Made by a program: the position numbers and the translations under genes. The notes below the pieces were generated by a model, which saw nothing but the letters and a program-made list of their open reading frames with translations, made no database searches and had not been told where the DNA came from. Positions 52,536 to 60,370 of a DNA stretch of 64,000 nucleotides are shown piece by piece. Source of the stretch: Verrucomicrobiota bacterium (GTDB taxonomy: Bacteria; Verrucomicrobiota; Verrucomicrobiia; Limisphaerales; UBA1319); assembly GCA_022709905.1 (NCBI GenBank), contig JAKLHY010000014.1, positions 1 to 64,000 of the forward strand, in the 5' to 3' direction. Each line of letters opens with the position of its first letter. Positions within the stretch are counted from its first letter, which is position 1.

Positions 52536-53899
52536 CTCGCCTCTCCCTGATCCTTCGTTTTTGCCTGCAATGCGGATTCACAGGGCTCCTTCTGATGCCC
52601 CTCTCGGCCTTCGGCGTGGAACGTTTCCCTCCGCCGGAATTCGAAGAGGGCTATGTGATGCCTCCCACGACCACACCGGCCCCAAGGGCCGGCGCCATGG
52701 AATACGTGGATGCGGCTGTTTTGCTGGGCACCCTCAGTCTCGCCTCCTACTTCGTCCTGAAAAAACGTTCCCGGCGGCCCATCTTCGGCCTGATGCTTTT
52801 TTCTCTGTTCTATTTTGGATTCTATCGCAAGGGATGCATCTGCGCGGTGGGTTCAATCCAGGATGTCACTCTGGCCGTGTTCAACAACAACTACCTGGTG
52901 CCTCTGACGGTCCTGCTGTTTTTTCTGGCTCCCCTGCTCTTCACCCTTTTTTTCGGGCGCACCTTTTGCGCCGCAGTCTGTCCGTTGGGCGCCATCCAGG
53001 ACGTCATGTTGGTGCGTCCTGTCAAAACGCCATCCTGGCTCGAACAGACACTGGGATTGCTACCTTGGATCTACCTGGGATCCGCCGTGCTTTTTGCCGC
53101 CACCGGCACCGCCTTTATCATTTGCCAATACGATCCCTTTGTTTCGTTCTTTCGAAGAAGCGGTTCATTTAACATGCTGGCCTTGGGCGCCGGTTTTCTG
53201 GCCTTGGCGACAGTGATTGGCAGGCCCTACTGTCGGTTTCTATGCCCTTATGGCGCCTTGCTGAGCGTGTTTTCCCGATTCTCAAAATGGAACGTCGTCC
53301 TGTCGCCGTCCGATTGCATTCGATGCCAATTGTGCGACGTCGCCTGCCCATTCAGCGCGATCCGTGAGCCCCCCCAAAAAAACTCCACCCCGGTTTTGCA
53401 GCCTTCCTGGACGCGGGCGGCGGCATGGTTTCTGGTTGCCCTTCTCTTGGTGGGCGCGGGCGCATTCGGAGCGAGGCATCTGGCTGTGCCGTTCTCCAAA
53501 CTCCACCCAACAGTTGCCCTGGCCGAACGAATCGCCGCCGAGGATGCCGGGCAGATTGCCGAACCGACCGACGCCAGCACCGCCTTTCGGCAGACCGGCC
53601 GGCCGTCGCAGGAACTCTTCGCCGAAGCCTGGCGAATCCGGGAGCGGTTCGTGTTCGGAACGACCCTCCTCGGGGCGTTCATTGGCTTGGTTTTCGGAAT
53701 CAAGCTGGTCGCGTTGGTCTTTGTGCGTTTGCCGGACACTTATGAACCCGACCACGCTCACTGCCTTTCCTGTGGGCGATGCTACACATATTGTCCGAAA
53801 GAAATCGGACGCAAGAAACGACTGCAGAACAAAAAAGTCATTCCACTGTCCGTTGTCGAAATGCCCAAGTCAAATCCTCCCGGCCAGCAACCCGCCTGA
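52532..53899 (+). CDS. NapH/NosR-like membrane ferredoxin
   Basis: 455 residues from the ATG at 52532, overlapping the preceding stop (ATGA). It begins with a signal or helix, then about five more membrane helices. Conserved motifs: RKGCICAVGSIQD, FCAAVCPLGAIQDVML (the CxxxCPxGA type of NapH/NosR/CcoG), CRFLCPYGALLSVF and CIRCQLCDVACPFSAI. A C-terminal CLSCGRCYTYCPKE adds another cluster. Proteins of this type move electrons from the quinone pool or flavin to periplasmic acceptors. The terminal enzyme here is not obvious. Confidence 0.85.
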   Translation: MTRLSLILRFCLQCGFTGLLLMPLSAFGVERFPPPEFEEGYVMPPTTTPAPRAGAMEYVDAAVLLGTLSLASYFVLKKRSRRPIFGLMLFSLFYFGFYRKGCICAVGSIQDVTLAVFNNNYLVPLTVLLFFLAPLLFTLFFGRTFCAAVCPLGAIQDVMLVRPVKTPSWLEQTLGLLPWIYLGSAVLFAATGTAFIICQYDPFVSFFRRSGSFNMLALGAGFLALATVIGRPYCRFLCPYGALLSVFSRFSKWNVVLSPSDCIRCQLCDVACPFSAIREPPQKNSTPVLQPSWTRAAAWFLVALLLVGAGAFGARHLAVPFSKLHPTVALAERIAAEDAGQIAEPTDASTAFRQTGRPSQELFAEAWRIRERFVFGTTLLGAFIGLVFGIKLVALVFVRLPDTYEPDHAHCLSCGRCYTYCPKEIGRKKRLQNKKVIPLSVVEMPKSNPPGQQPA

Positions 53900-53934
53900 A
53901 CCACAATTCATTCTTCACCCCAGCACCCAGCCCC

Positions 53935-55716
53935 ATGGTCTCGCCACAATCCACAAACACTTCCGCCAGTCCCGTCACACCCGAAACCGCCCGCATGTTG
54001 CTGGCTCGCCGGAGCGCCTGGATTGCCGGCCTGTTCTGTGGACTCCTGATCGTGCTGCTAACGTTTAGTTATCTCGAGGGACTTCAATACGATCCCCTCG
54101 AATCCAAGGAACTCGCCGCCCTCAAGGCCGACCTTGTGGCAAAACCCATGGATAGTGCCCTAAAACAGAAGATCCGAGACCTGGACTTAACGTTGCGACA
54201 GCATCATGCGACCTATCAGGCCCGGGCAAGTCTGGGCGGCTGGATGCTCTTGGCGGGTGGAATCATATTTCTGGCCTCGTTAAAAACCGCCATGTATCGC
54301 AAAAAACTTAACCGGCCCGAACAAGGCCCTCCGACCGTCGAGCAAGCCAACTTCCGCGCGCGACACACCCAATGGGCAACCGTCGTCCTCGCCCTTCTGA
54401 TCTCGGGTTGGATTCTGTCAACCATCCGCAGTTCCACCACCCTCCTCTCGGCTGAATCTGCCAAACCACCCGTCCAGGAGGAAGACGCCCCTACGGCCGT
54501 GGCCATGCCTTCCACGCCGTTTCCCACCCTCGATGAAATCGAACGGAATTGGCCCCGTTTTCGGGGGCCTTATGGCTCCGGCGTCTCCCGATTCACTAAT
54601 ATCCTCACCACCTGGAACACCCAGACGGGTGAAGGGATCGCCTGGAAAACGGCCATTCCTCTCTTTGGACCAAATTCACCGGTTGTTTGGGAAAACCGCG
54701 TGTTTCTCACCGGTTCCTCCGCCAAAAACCGCGAGGTATTCTGCTTCGACGCCACCAATGGCAAGCTCCTATGGCGCGGACCTGTTGAAACTCAGCAATC
54801 CCCCGCCGAGCCCCCGACGGTCATGGAGGATAGCGGCGGCTACTCGGCATCGACCGCCGCCACGGACGGCCGTCGCGTCTACGCCATCTTCGCCAATGGC
54901 GATGTTGCGGCTTTCGATTACCAGGGCACCCGTGTATGGGCCCGCAGCCTGGGCAAGCCCGACAACAGTTACGGTCATGCCACTTCCCTCGAACTATATC
55001 AGAACCGTTTGTTAATCCAATTCGACCAGGGATCCGGCAAGGATAATAAATCAAAACTGCTGGCATTGGACACCGCCACAGGCCAAACGGCCTGGGAGTC
55101 CCAACCCCGCCCTGTCGCCAACTCCTGGTCCAGCCCCTTGTTCATCGAGGCCGCCCAAAAACCTCAGGTCATCACCTGCGCGAATCCCTGGGTGATCTCC
55201 TATAATCCAACTGATGGCACGGAAATCTGGCGCGCCCAGGCCCTCTATGGCGAAGTCACGCCTTCCCCGATCTACTCGGGGGGCATGATTTTTACCGTGA
55301 TGGAAGGCGAAGCCCTCTGCGCCATCCGTCCCGACGGCAGCGGCGATGTCACCAAAACCCATATCGCCTGGAAGGCCGAGGACGGTCTGCCCGACATTTG
55401 CAGCCCTCTGGCCGACGGTCAACGTATCTACCTCCTGACCAGCCACGGAACCCTCACCTGTTACGAACTGACCTCGGGCAAGAAACTGTGGGAACACGAA
55501 CTTGACTTGACCCTGAACGCCTCGCCCAGCCTCGTGGGAGATCGCCTTTGGCTCTTCAGCGTTGAAGGCCAAGTCATCCAGGTCGCCGCCGCCAATGAGT
55601 TCAAGGAACTCGGACGCTTTGCCATGGGCGAAGAAGTCCTGGCCTCACCGGCCTTCGCCGAGGGACGCGCCTTCATCCGAACCAAGAATCACCTCTTCTG
55701 CATCGCAAAGAAATAG
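53935..55716 (+). CDS. membrane-anchored PQQ-type beta-propeller protein
   Basis: 593 residues from ATG 53935. Two to three N-terminal membrane helices (SAWIAGLFCGLLIVLLTFSYLEG, LGGWMLLAGGIIFLASL, WATVVLALLISGWIL) precede a PQQ-like propeller: WPRFRGPYGSGVSRF, ENRVFLTGSSAKNREVFCFD, VYAIFANGDVAAFDYQGTRVWARSLG, PDGSGDVTKTHIAWKAEDGLPD, ISYNPTDGTEIWRAQAL. The WPRFRGP start is typical of the planctomycete/verrucomicrobial outer propeller family; PQQ binding itself is not shown. Last gene of the redox cluster, ends 42 bases before the second mobile-like element. Confidence 0.85.
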   Translation: MVSPQSTNTSASPVTPETARMLLARRSAWIAGLFCGLLIVLLTFSYLEGLQYDPLESKELAALKADLVAKPMDSALKQKIRDLDLTLRQHHATYQARASLGGWMLLAGGIIFLASLKTAMYRKKLNRPEQGPPTVEQANFRARHTQWATVVLALLISGWILSTIRSSTTLLSAESAKPPVQEEDAPTAVAMPSTPFPTLDEIERNWPRFRGPYGSGVSRFTNILTTWNTQTGEGIAWKTAIPLFGPNSPVVWENRVFLTGSSAKNREVFCFDATNGKLLWRGPVETQQSPAEPPTVMEDSGGYSASTAATDGRRVYAIFANGDVAAFDYQGTRVWARSLGKPDNSYGHATSLELYQNRLLIQFDQGSGKDNKSKLLALDTATGQTAWESQPRPVANSWSSPLFIEAAQKPQVITCANPWVISYNPTDGTEIWRAQALYGEVTPSPIYSGGMIFTVMEGEALCAIRPDGSGDVTKTHIAWKAEDGLPDICSPLADGQRIYLLTSHGTLTCYELTSGKKLWEHELDLTLNASPSLVGDRLWLFSVEGQVIQVAAANEFKELGRFAMGEEVLASPAFAEGRAFIRTKNHLFCIAKK

Positions 55717-55758
55717 CGGCAGACGCGATCTCGAACTCTGTTTTGGCGCCGCCACTTA

Positions 55759-56031
55759 GGGTCCGTGCAAAAATAAATTCCGATTTTGCTGCTGAGGCTT
55801 TAGCTCGCTGGCGAGGCTCGACGAGGGAAGATACCCGCAGCGGTCTCTGACCGAGGAGTAATGAAGCCAGCCAGCCAAAGCCTCGCAGCCCTCCGGGGCG
55901 GGGCGTCGCCGGGTCCTCTGCGTTGTTGCATGGACGGTCGAGTATCGCCGAGGATACACTCCCGCCCACGCGCCTAGCATCTGACCCAGCGGCGCTCCCG
56001 CCAAAATCGGAAGTTATTTTTGCACGGACCC
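55759..56031. mobile_element. miniature inverted-repeat element, copy 2
   Basis: Ends 55758-55788 and 56002-56032 are inverted repeats matching at 30 of 31 positions; flanking direct repeat is TTA (55756-55758 and 56032-56034). Internal stems: 55788-55812 with 55866-55889, and 55900-55915 with 55983-55998. The stem sequences differ from copy 1 but pair at the same places, while the loop text ATACCCGCAGCGGTCTC / GAGGAGTAATGAAGCC resembles copy 1. The right half carries an inverted version of the copy 1 left loop (26 of 28 bases). It lies between the convergent PQQ and aldehyde dehydrogenase genes; the right TTA is the dehydrogenase stop codon. Confidence 0.82.
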
Positions 56032-57675
56032 TTAAAGCAGAAAATCGGTGTGCAGAAAACTGGAGTGCCGGCCGCTCACAATGTCCTGGATGAGTTGCCG
56101 GCTGTCGGGATTGGCCTGCGCCGCCACCAGGGAACGAATCGAAAAGCAACGCAAGGCATCACTGATGGACAACGTCGCCTCGGCGGAATCCTTTCGGCCC
56201 GTAAATGGCAGCGTGTCCGGACCCCGTTGGCACTGGCAATTAAGATTGATGCGGCAGACCTGGTTCGCCAGTGGGGCAATCAGCCGGGCCACACGCTCGT
56301 GATCACGCCCAAAAAGACTCACCTGCTGCCCAAAATTCGATTGCGCCACATAATTTAAAAACTCCCGTTCATCACGATAAACACACACGGGCACCACAGG
56401 ACCAAACTGCTCCTTGAAATACAAATCAGCTTGCGGCGCCACCGGATAAACCACCGCCGGCCGATAAAGTGTCTCGAGATAAACGCCGCCGCCCGCATTG
56501 ACAACCTTCGCCCCGCACGCCGTGGCATTTTCGACATACCCGTTCATTGACTTGGCCTTATCGAACTCGGGCATCGGCGTCAGTTTCACATCTTTGTCCC
56601 AAGGCATCCCGAGAGGCAAGGCATTCACCGCGGCACAAAATTTTTCCAGGAATTCCGACGCAATGGATTCGTGCACAAACAGTATCTTCAGCGCCGTGCA
56701 ACGCTGGCCGTTGAAACTCAGGCTCCCGGTCACGCATTCTTTCACCGTCACCTCCAGGTCGGCGTCCGGCAAAATCAGCGCCGGATTTTTGGCGTCCAAA
56801 CCCAAAATGCAACGCATCCGATGCGGCTGCGGATGCTGGTGCTTGAGGATATCCGCTACGCGGCTCGATCCGATGAAGGCCAGCGCGTTGACCCGGCCGC
56901 TCTTCATAATCGGGCCAATAATCTCCGATCCCGCGCCCGATAGAAAATTGACCACGCCCGGAGGAAAGCACTCGGCAAAGGCCCGCAGCAAGGGCTGATG
57001 GAGAAGCCGGCCGAACTTGGGAGTTTTCACGACCAGGGTGTTTCCCATAATCAAGGCCGGAATGAGCGTCGTGTAGATCTCGTTGAGGGGATAATTAAAC
57101 GGCCCCATCGAAAGCACCACCCCCAGCGGCGCGCGCCGCACCTGGGCAATCACCCCCCCATCCAGGCTGAAGCGCGAACCGGCGCGGTCAATGTCCTTTA
57201 ACGCCTCGATCGTTTTGCGAATATACTCCACAGTCCGATCGAATTCCTTCCGGCTGTCATCCAGACTCTTCCCAATCTCCCACATCAATAATTTCACGAC
57301 CTCATCGCGCACCGCCAGCATACCCGACACAAAAGCCTCGACAGCCTCAATCCGAGCCGAAACCGTCAGCGTCGGCCACCGGCCGCGTCCTTCGTCCCAC
57401 GCCTGAACGGCCGCGTCCAGGGCTGCCATCGCAGTCGGTTCATCCATCGCTGGAACGTGACCGATCATCGGCCTCCGAAGCGCGCCGCCATCGCGCAGAC
57501 AGATCGGCGAATGGATCTCCGCCAGCGGTCCGTTCCATTCGCGAACTTCGCCATTGATTAAATACCAACGCTCGTAATACCGGGGGTCCAGGCGATAGGC
57601 CGCCGGTATCGCATCAGCGAGTGGAAATAACGGGGCCAGGGATTCATCCGAATTCTGGGCATTCGACATGTTCAT
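56032..57675 (-). CDS. GapN-like NADP-dependent aldehyde dehydrogenase
   Basis: 547 residues from the ATG at 57675, which has AAAGGA at good spacing; a longer frame starts at 57726. APLGVVLSMGPFNYPLNEIYTTLIPALIMGNTLVVKTPKFG, AFIGSSRVADIL, and SLSFNGQRCTALKILFVHE with catalytic Cys326 are as in non-phosphorylating glyceraldehyde-3-phosphate dehydrogenases. The usual catalytic-Glu stretch (LELGGK) reads LGLDAK, so the Glu position is Gly. EQFGPVVPV follows. It probably oxidises glyceraldehyde-3-phosphate or a related aldehyde with NADP+. The TAA stop coincides with the target duplication of the adjacent element. Confidence 0.85.
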   Translation of the reverse strand: MNMSNAQNSDESLAPLFPLADAIPAAYRLDPRYYERWYLINGEVREWNGPLAEIHSPICLRDGGALRRPMIGHVPAMDEPTAMAALDAAVQAWDEGRGRWPTLTVSARIEAVEAFVSGMLAVRDEVVKLLMWEIGKSLDDSRKEFDRTVEYIRKTIEALKDIDRAGSRFSLDGGVIAQVRRAPLGVVLSMGPFNYPLNEIYTTLIPALIMGNTLVVKTPKFGRLLHQPLLRAFAECFPPGVVNFLSGAGSEIIGPIMKSGRVNALAFIGSSRVADILKHQHPQPHRMRCILGLDAKNPALILPDADLEVTVKECVTGSLSFNGQRCTALKILFVHESIASEFLEKFCAAVNALPLGMPWDKDVKLTPMPEFDKAKSMNGYVENATACGAKVVNAGGGVYLETLYRPAVVYPVAPQADLYFKEQFGPVVPVCVYRDEREFLNYVAQSNFGQQVSLFGRDHERVARLIAPLANQVCRINLNCQCQRGPDTLPFTGRKDSAEATLSISDALRCFSIRSLVAAQANPDSRQLIQDIVSGRHSSFLHTDFLL

Positions 57676-57923
57676 AAGGTTCCTTTCCGGCCATTCAAAC
57701 CACCCGGGATTCAAAATGCAATCCAAGGAAGCCGTTCTTCAAATGACCGGCCGGATCGTGTGTGCTTGATCAAAAACGGCTGTCATGGCCGCGAGCCCTT
57801 GCGTGATGCCATCAGCGAGGACATTCGCATTTCACCCTGATCGAAACCACACGCTGAAGCGAAGGACCATAGCCGTTTCCCCAAACGCTGTCATCTTCTC
57901 TCCGTGCATAAATGAGTGAAATA

Positions 57924-57981
57924 TTTCCATCGGCGTCGGGGTCGGTATCGGAATCGGTATCGTTTCAGCCGGCTCGATTCC
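57924..57981 (+). repeat. dispersed repeat R1, copy 1 (CGGTATCGG-rich)
   Basis: A ~55-base block around GTCGGGGTCGGTATCGGAAT followed by CGTTTCAGCCGGCTCGAT. The same text, with small indels, recurs in direct orientation at 59579-59632. Both are in noncoding DNA. Confidence 0.75.
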
Positions 57982-58026
57982 TCCTCGGTTCCTCGCCAGC
58001 AGCATACCCGCGTTGTGCAACGCGAT

Positions 58027-58079
58027 GGCTTGATAGGCCCGTGACAATTGTATAATTGTGAGATGTGACCCTTGATCAG
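58027..58079 (+). repeat. dispersed palindromic repeat R2, copy 1
   Basis: CTTGATAGGCCCGTGACAAT is followed by a short palindrome (ACAATTGTATAATTGT) and GAGATGTGACCCTTGATCAG. It recurs in direct orientation at 60312-60370. Both copies lie at or beyond the 3' end of minus-strand genes. Confidence 0.75.
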
Positions 58080-58158
58080 AACGCTGGGGACCTGCTCGCC
58101 ACTCGCACTGAGCCCGCCAGGCCAAGAACCTCCAGTAAAACTGGAATTTATTTCTGCC

Positions 58159-59286
58159 CTAAGGGGTTCGAATCCGATAGAAACGTCCCGTGGCCGGCGC
58201 GGTTGGATCCCTGAACTCAAGAGGACCCGAGTTGGTGGCAAGCATCTCGGGCAGAGCGGTCCAGTTGCTTGAAGGCACCGAATCCGAGTATTCCAGGACG
58301 TAAGCCGTTCCCTTGACGGCCGGAGTCGTGATCCGCAACTGATTCGACGTCAGACCCACGACAGACAACTGGGCTTGGCGAACCAGAGCCGTAGAATGCT
58401 GGGCGATCCACTCGATGTCGATGTTGCCGGGCTGGACCACGGTCGCGACCGAGTCTTTGACTTCGGTCCGGGGATCCGACCAGCGATGGAGTTCCGCGTG
58501 GCCGTCGGCAAAGGAAAAATCCGCCCCGTAATCATGATACGTTCCCGGCCAATCGATCATCCGATAATGTTGATTGCCTGGATACGGCCCAACAAAGGAG
58601 AGAGTGGCGTCGTTAAGGCTGCGATGATCCTCATCCAGGAATAAATAAGTCTTGGCTGGTCCGGGGTTTTTCATATCGGTCAGCTTGGCAAAGGTATACC
58701 AGGTCGTATTCGCCAAGTGCGTGTGGAAGCCGCTGAGCCAAGGACCATTGACCGGTTGCTTGCCTCCCTCCCGGTAAGGGTCGGTGCCCGCAGCGTGGTT
58801 CATGGAATATGTACGCGCGGCCGGAACGATTTGGCCCATCAAGGCCTCGTTGGTGCCACTGTAACGACCTGTCCGGGGATCGGACGGACAACGAAAGACG
58901 CTGCCAATCGTTCCCAGATAAGGCGCCAGGAGGGAACGTGTGGGATCGGCGAGAACATCGGGATTAAACTCCTGGGCTCCCCCGGAACCCCCTTGGCCGC
59001 CTGCCCAATTCCGGTATGGAGTCATATTTCCGTCATCAGGGTTCGGCGGCAGATACTCCTGGTAGTCCGCACTATAAAGCAACAATGCCCTGGCCAGTTG
59101 CCGAGTATTCTCAAGACACTGAATTCCTGGACCGACCACGTCTGTTTTGGCCACCGCGGGAAGGAAGATCCCGACGAGCAAGCCTATTGTCATCACGATA
59201 ACCAGGAGCTCAGCGCGGGTGAAACCCATGGCCGGTCCCCGGATCGCCGACCAGCAGTGATCCAGTCCCTTTTGACGTGTATTCAT
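58159..59286 (-). CDS. prepilin-like secreted protein with C-terminal beta module
   Basis: 375 residues from the ATG at 59286, preceded by GGAGGAT; a longer frame begins at 59349. AMGFTRAELLVIVMTIGLLVGIFLPAVAK is a prepilin-type start with the Glu at +5 kept but the usual FTLIELL altered to FTRAELL. CLENTRQLARALLLYSADYQEYLPPNPDDG and ADFSFADGHAELHRW match the large pseudopilin family (H-x-DG-type end). The last ~70 residues are the YVLEYSDSVPSSNWTALPEM ... GRFYRIRTP module shared with the 48242 fragment. Confidence 0.82.
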   Translation of the reverse strand: MNTRQKGLDHCWSAIRGPAMGFTRAELLVIVMTIGLLVGIFLPAVAKTDVVGPGIQCLENTRQLARALLLYSADYQEYLPPNPDDGNMTPYRNWAGGQGGSGGAQEFNPDVLADPTRSLLAPYLGTIGSVFRCPSDPRTGRYSGTNEALMGQIVPAARTYSMNHAAGTDPYREGGKQPVNGPWLSGFHTHLANTTWYTFAKLTDMKNPGPAKTYLFLDEDHRSLNDATLSFVGPYPGNQHYRMIDWPGTYHDYGADFSFADGHAELHRWSDPRTEVKDSVATVVQPGNIDIEWIAQHSTALVRQAQLSVVGLTSNQLRITTPAVKGTAYVLEYSDSVPSSNWTALPEMLATNSGPLEFRDPTAPATGRFYRIRTP

Positions 59287-59791
59287 AACTTCATCCTCCA
59301 TCTCTTGATCAAGAAGCTCTCTGTTAAACCACTCTGGTGTAACGAGCAAGGCGCAACGTCAATAGCATCCTCGTGGCGCCTTGCATATTCCGCCCTTTCC
59401 GCCATAGCCCGACTTCAAAGCCCATCATGTGGTCGATGGCAGTAAACACAGCATGGATAAAAAGCATAACTTGTGCCGCATACCCGATCCCGCCGGCATC
59501 GGATAACAACCAACTCACCGAGCCAGCCCTTGGGTGGGATCGGGCGCAGCTATTGGCCATCGATTTTCCGGCTGCATGTCTCCATCGGAGTCGGGGTCGG
59601 TATCGGCATTGTTTCAGCCGGCTCGATATCCATCCGGTCCTTCATGAATCGCGAGCCCCCGCTGTTCCGGTCTGTTCAGCATAGCCAGACCTTGGTCAAG
59701 TGGCCCCTCATCCTTCCCCTTTCGATGCCCCTGGAAATCTTCGCGGCATGGATCAGCTCAGCCGACGTCTTGAGCGGCCCCGCGGCCCCCA
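59287..59791. other. intergenic region with repeat R1 copy 2
   Basis: 505 bases without a convincing gene on either strand. It holds the second copy of R1 and otherwise nothing recognisable. Confidence 0.55.
59579..59632 (+). repeat. dispersed repeat R1, copy 2
   Basis: TCGGGGTCGGTATCGGCATT then GTTTCAGCCGGCTCGATATC; same orientation as 57924-57981, slightly shorter. Confidence 0.75.
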
Positions 59792-60178
59792 TCATAATCC
59801 CGGCGGAAATTCAAATGCCGGTCCTCTGCCCAAAGGCATCATGCCACGCTCCTTGTCAACCCACACAAAAATATCATTGGTGGTAATCGCAAGGATGCCT
59901 CGTTTCCTGAGATAGAGATCCACGCTCTCAACGCCGAACTCACACTGATAAACGATGCCATCAATAATGAACCGATTTGTGTAGGGATACACTGTGTCAC
60001 CCTGAAACTGATGGGTGAACACGCCATGATTCTGAAGCTCCGCATTGGCCTCTCGGAGCTCATTCATGGCTATGATGAATCTCGCCCGATGGCCACCTCG
60101 GCCGATAAAACGCGAAAATCCGTAAGACACTACCACGAGCAATGTCAACACAACTGTTACTATCACGAGCTTTTTCAT
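59792..60178 (-). CDS. small membrane-anchored hypothetical protein
   Basis: A 128-residue protein with an N-terminal helix (KLVIVTVVLTLLVVVSYGFS) and a small extracytoplasmic domain: FIIAMNELREANAELQNHGVF, YPYTNRFIIDGIVYQCEFGVES, VDLYLRKRGILAITTNDIFVWVD. I do not recognise a family. It has a coding-like composition and a clear anchor, and is isolated between repeat-bearing gaps. Confidence 0.6.
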   Translation of the reverse strand: MKKLVIVTVVLTLLVVVSYGFSRFIGRGGHRARFIIAMNELREANAELQNHGVFTHQFQGDTVYPYTNRFIIDGIVYQCEFGVESVDLYLRKRGILAITTNDIFVWVDKERGMMPLGRGPAFEFPPGL

Positions 60179-60311
60179 GACGACGAGCGAGCCTGACGCA
60201 AATCGTGATGAAGTATTCCACCTCCAACACCGAATTCAACGGATATCTTGGCGACAGCAGACAACGCTATCACTCTCGGTGTTCTCCGCGGTGGAACTCC
60301 CGGATTCAAAC

Positions 60312-60370
60312 CTTGATAAGCCCGTGACAATTGTATTTGTATAATTATGAGATGTGACCCTTACTCAGAA
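60312..60370 (+). repeat. dispersed palindromic repeat R2, copy 2
   Basis: Same sequence as 58027-58079 with a 6-base insertion (TATTTG) in the centre. It overlaps the last codons and stop of the glycosidase-like gene ending at 60365. Confidence 0.75.

Larger units (their letters stand above)
57727..58158. other. intergenic region with two dispersed repeats
   Basis: 432 bases with no plausible gene. It contains copy 1 of a simple-sequence repeat block (57924-57981) and copy 1 of a palindromic repeat (58027-58079), each with a second copy 1.7-2.3 kb further on. Confidence 0.6.

Noticed and set aside
57940..57965. Short CGGTATCGG-type tandem repeats that might suggest a CRISPR
   Set aside because: Units are 6-12 bases with no spacers and no cas genes nearby; they are simple-sequence repeats.
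58156..58172. GGGTTCGAATCC-like text resembling a tRNA T-arm
   Set aside because: It is the end of the prepilin-like gene (Arg-Ile-Arg-Thr-Pro-stop in reverse); no acceptor, D or anticodon stems can be formed around it.
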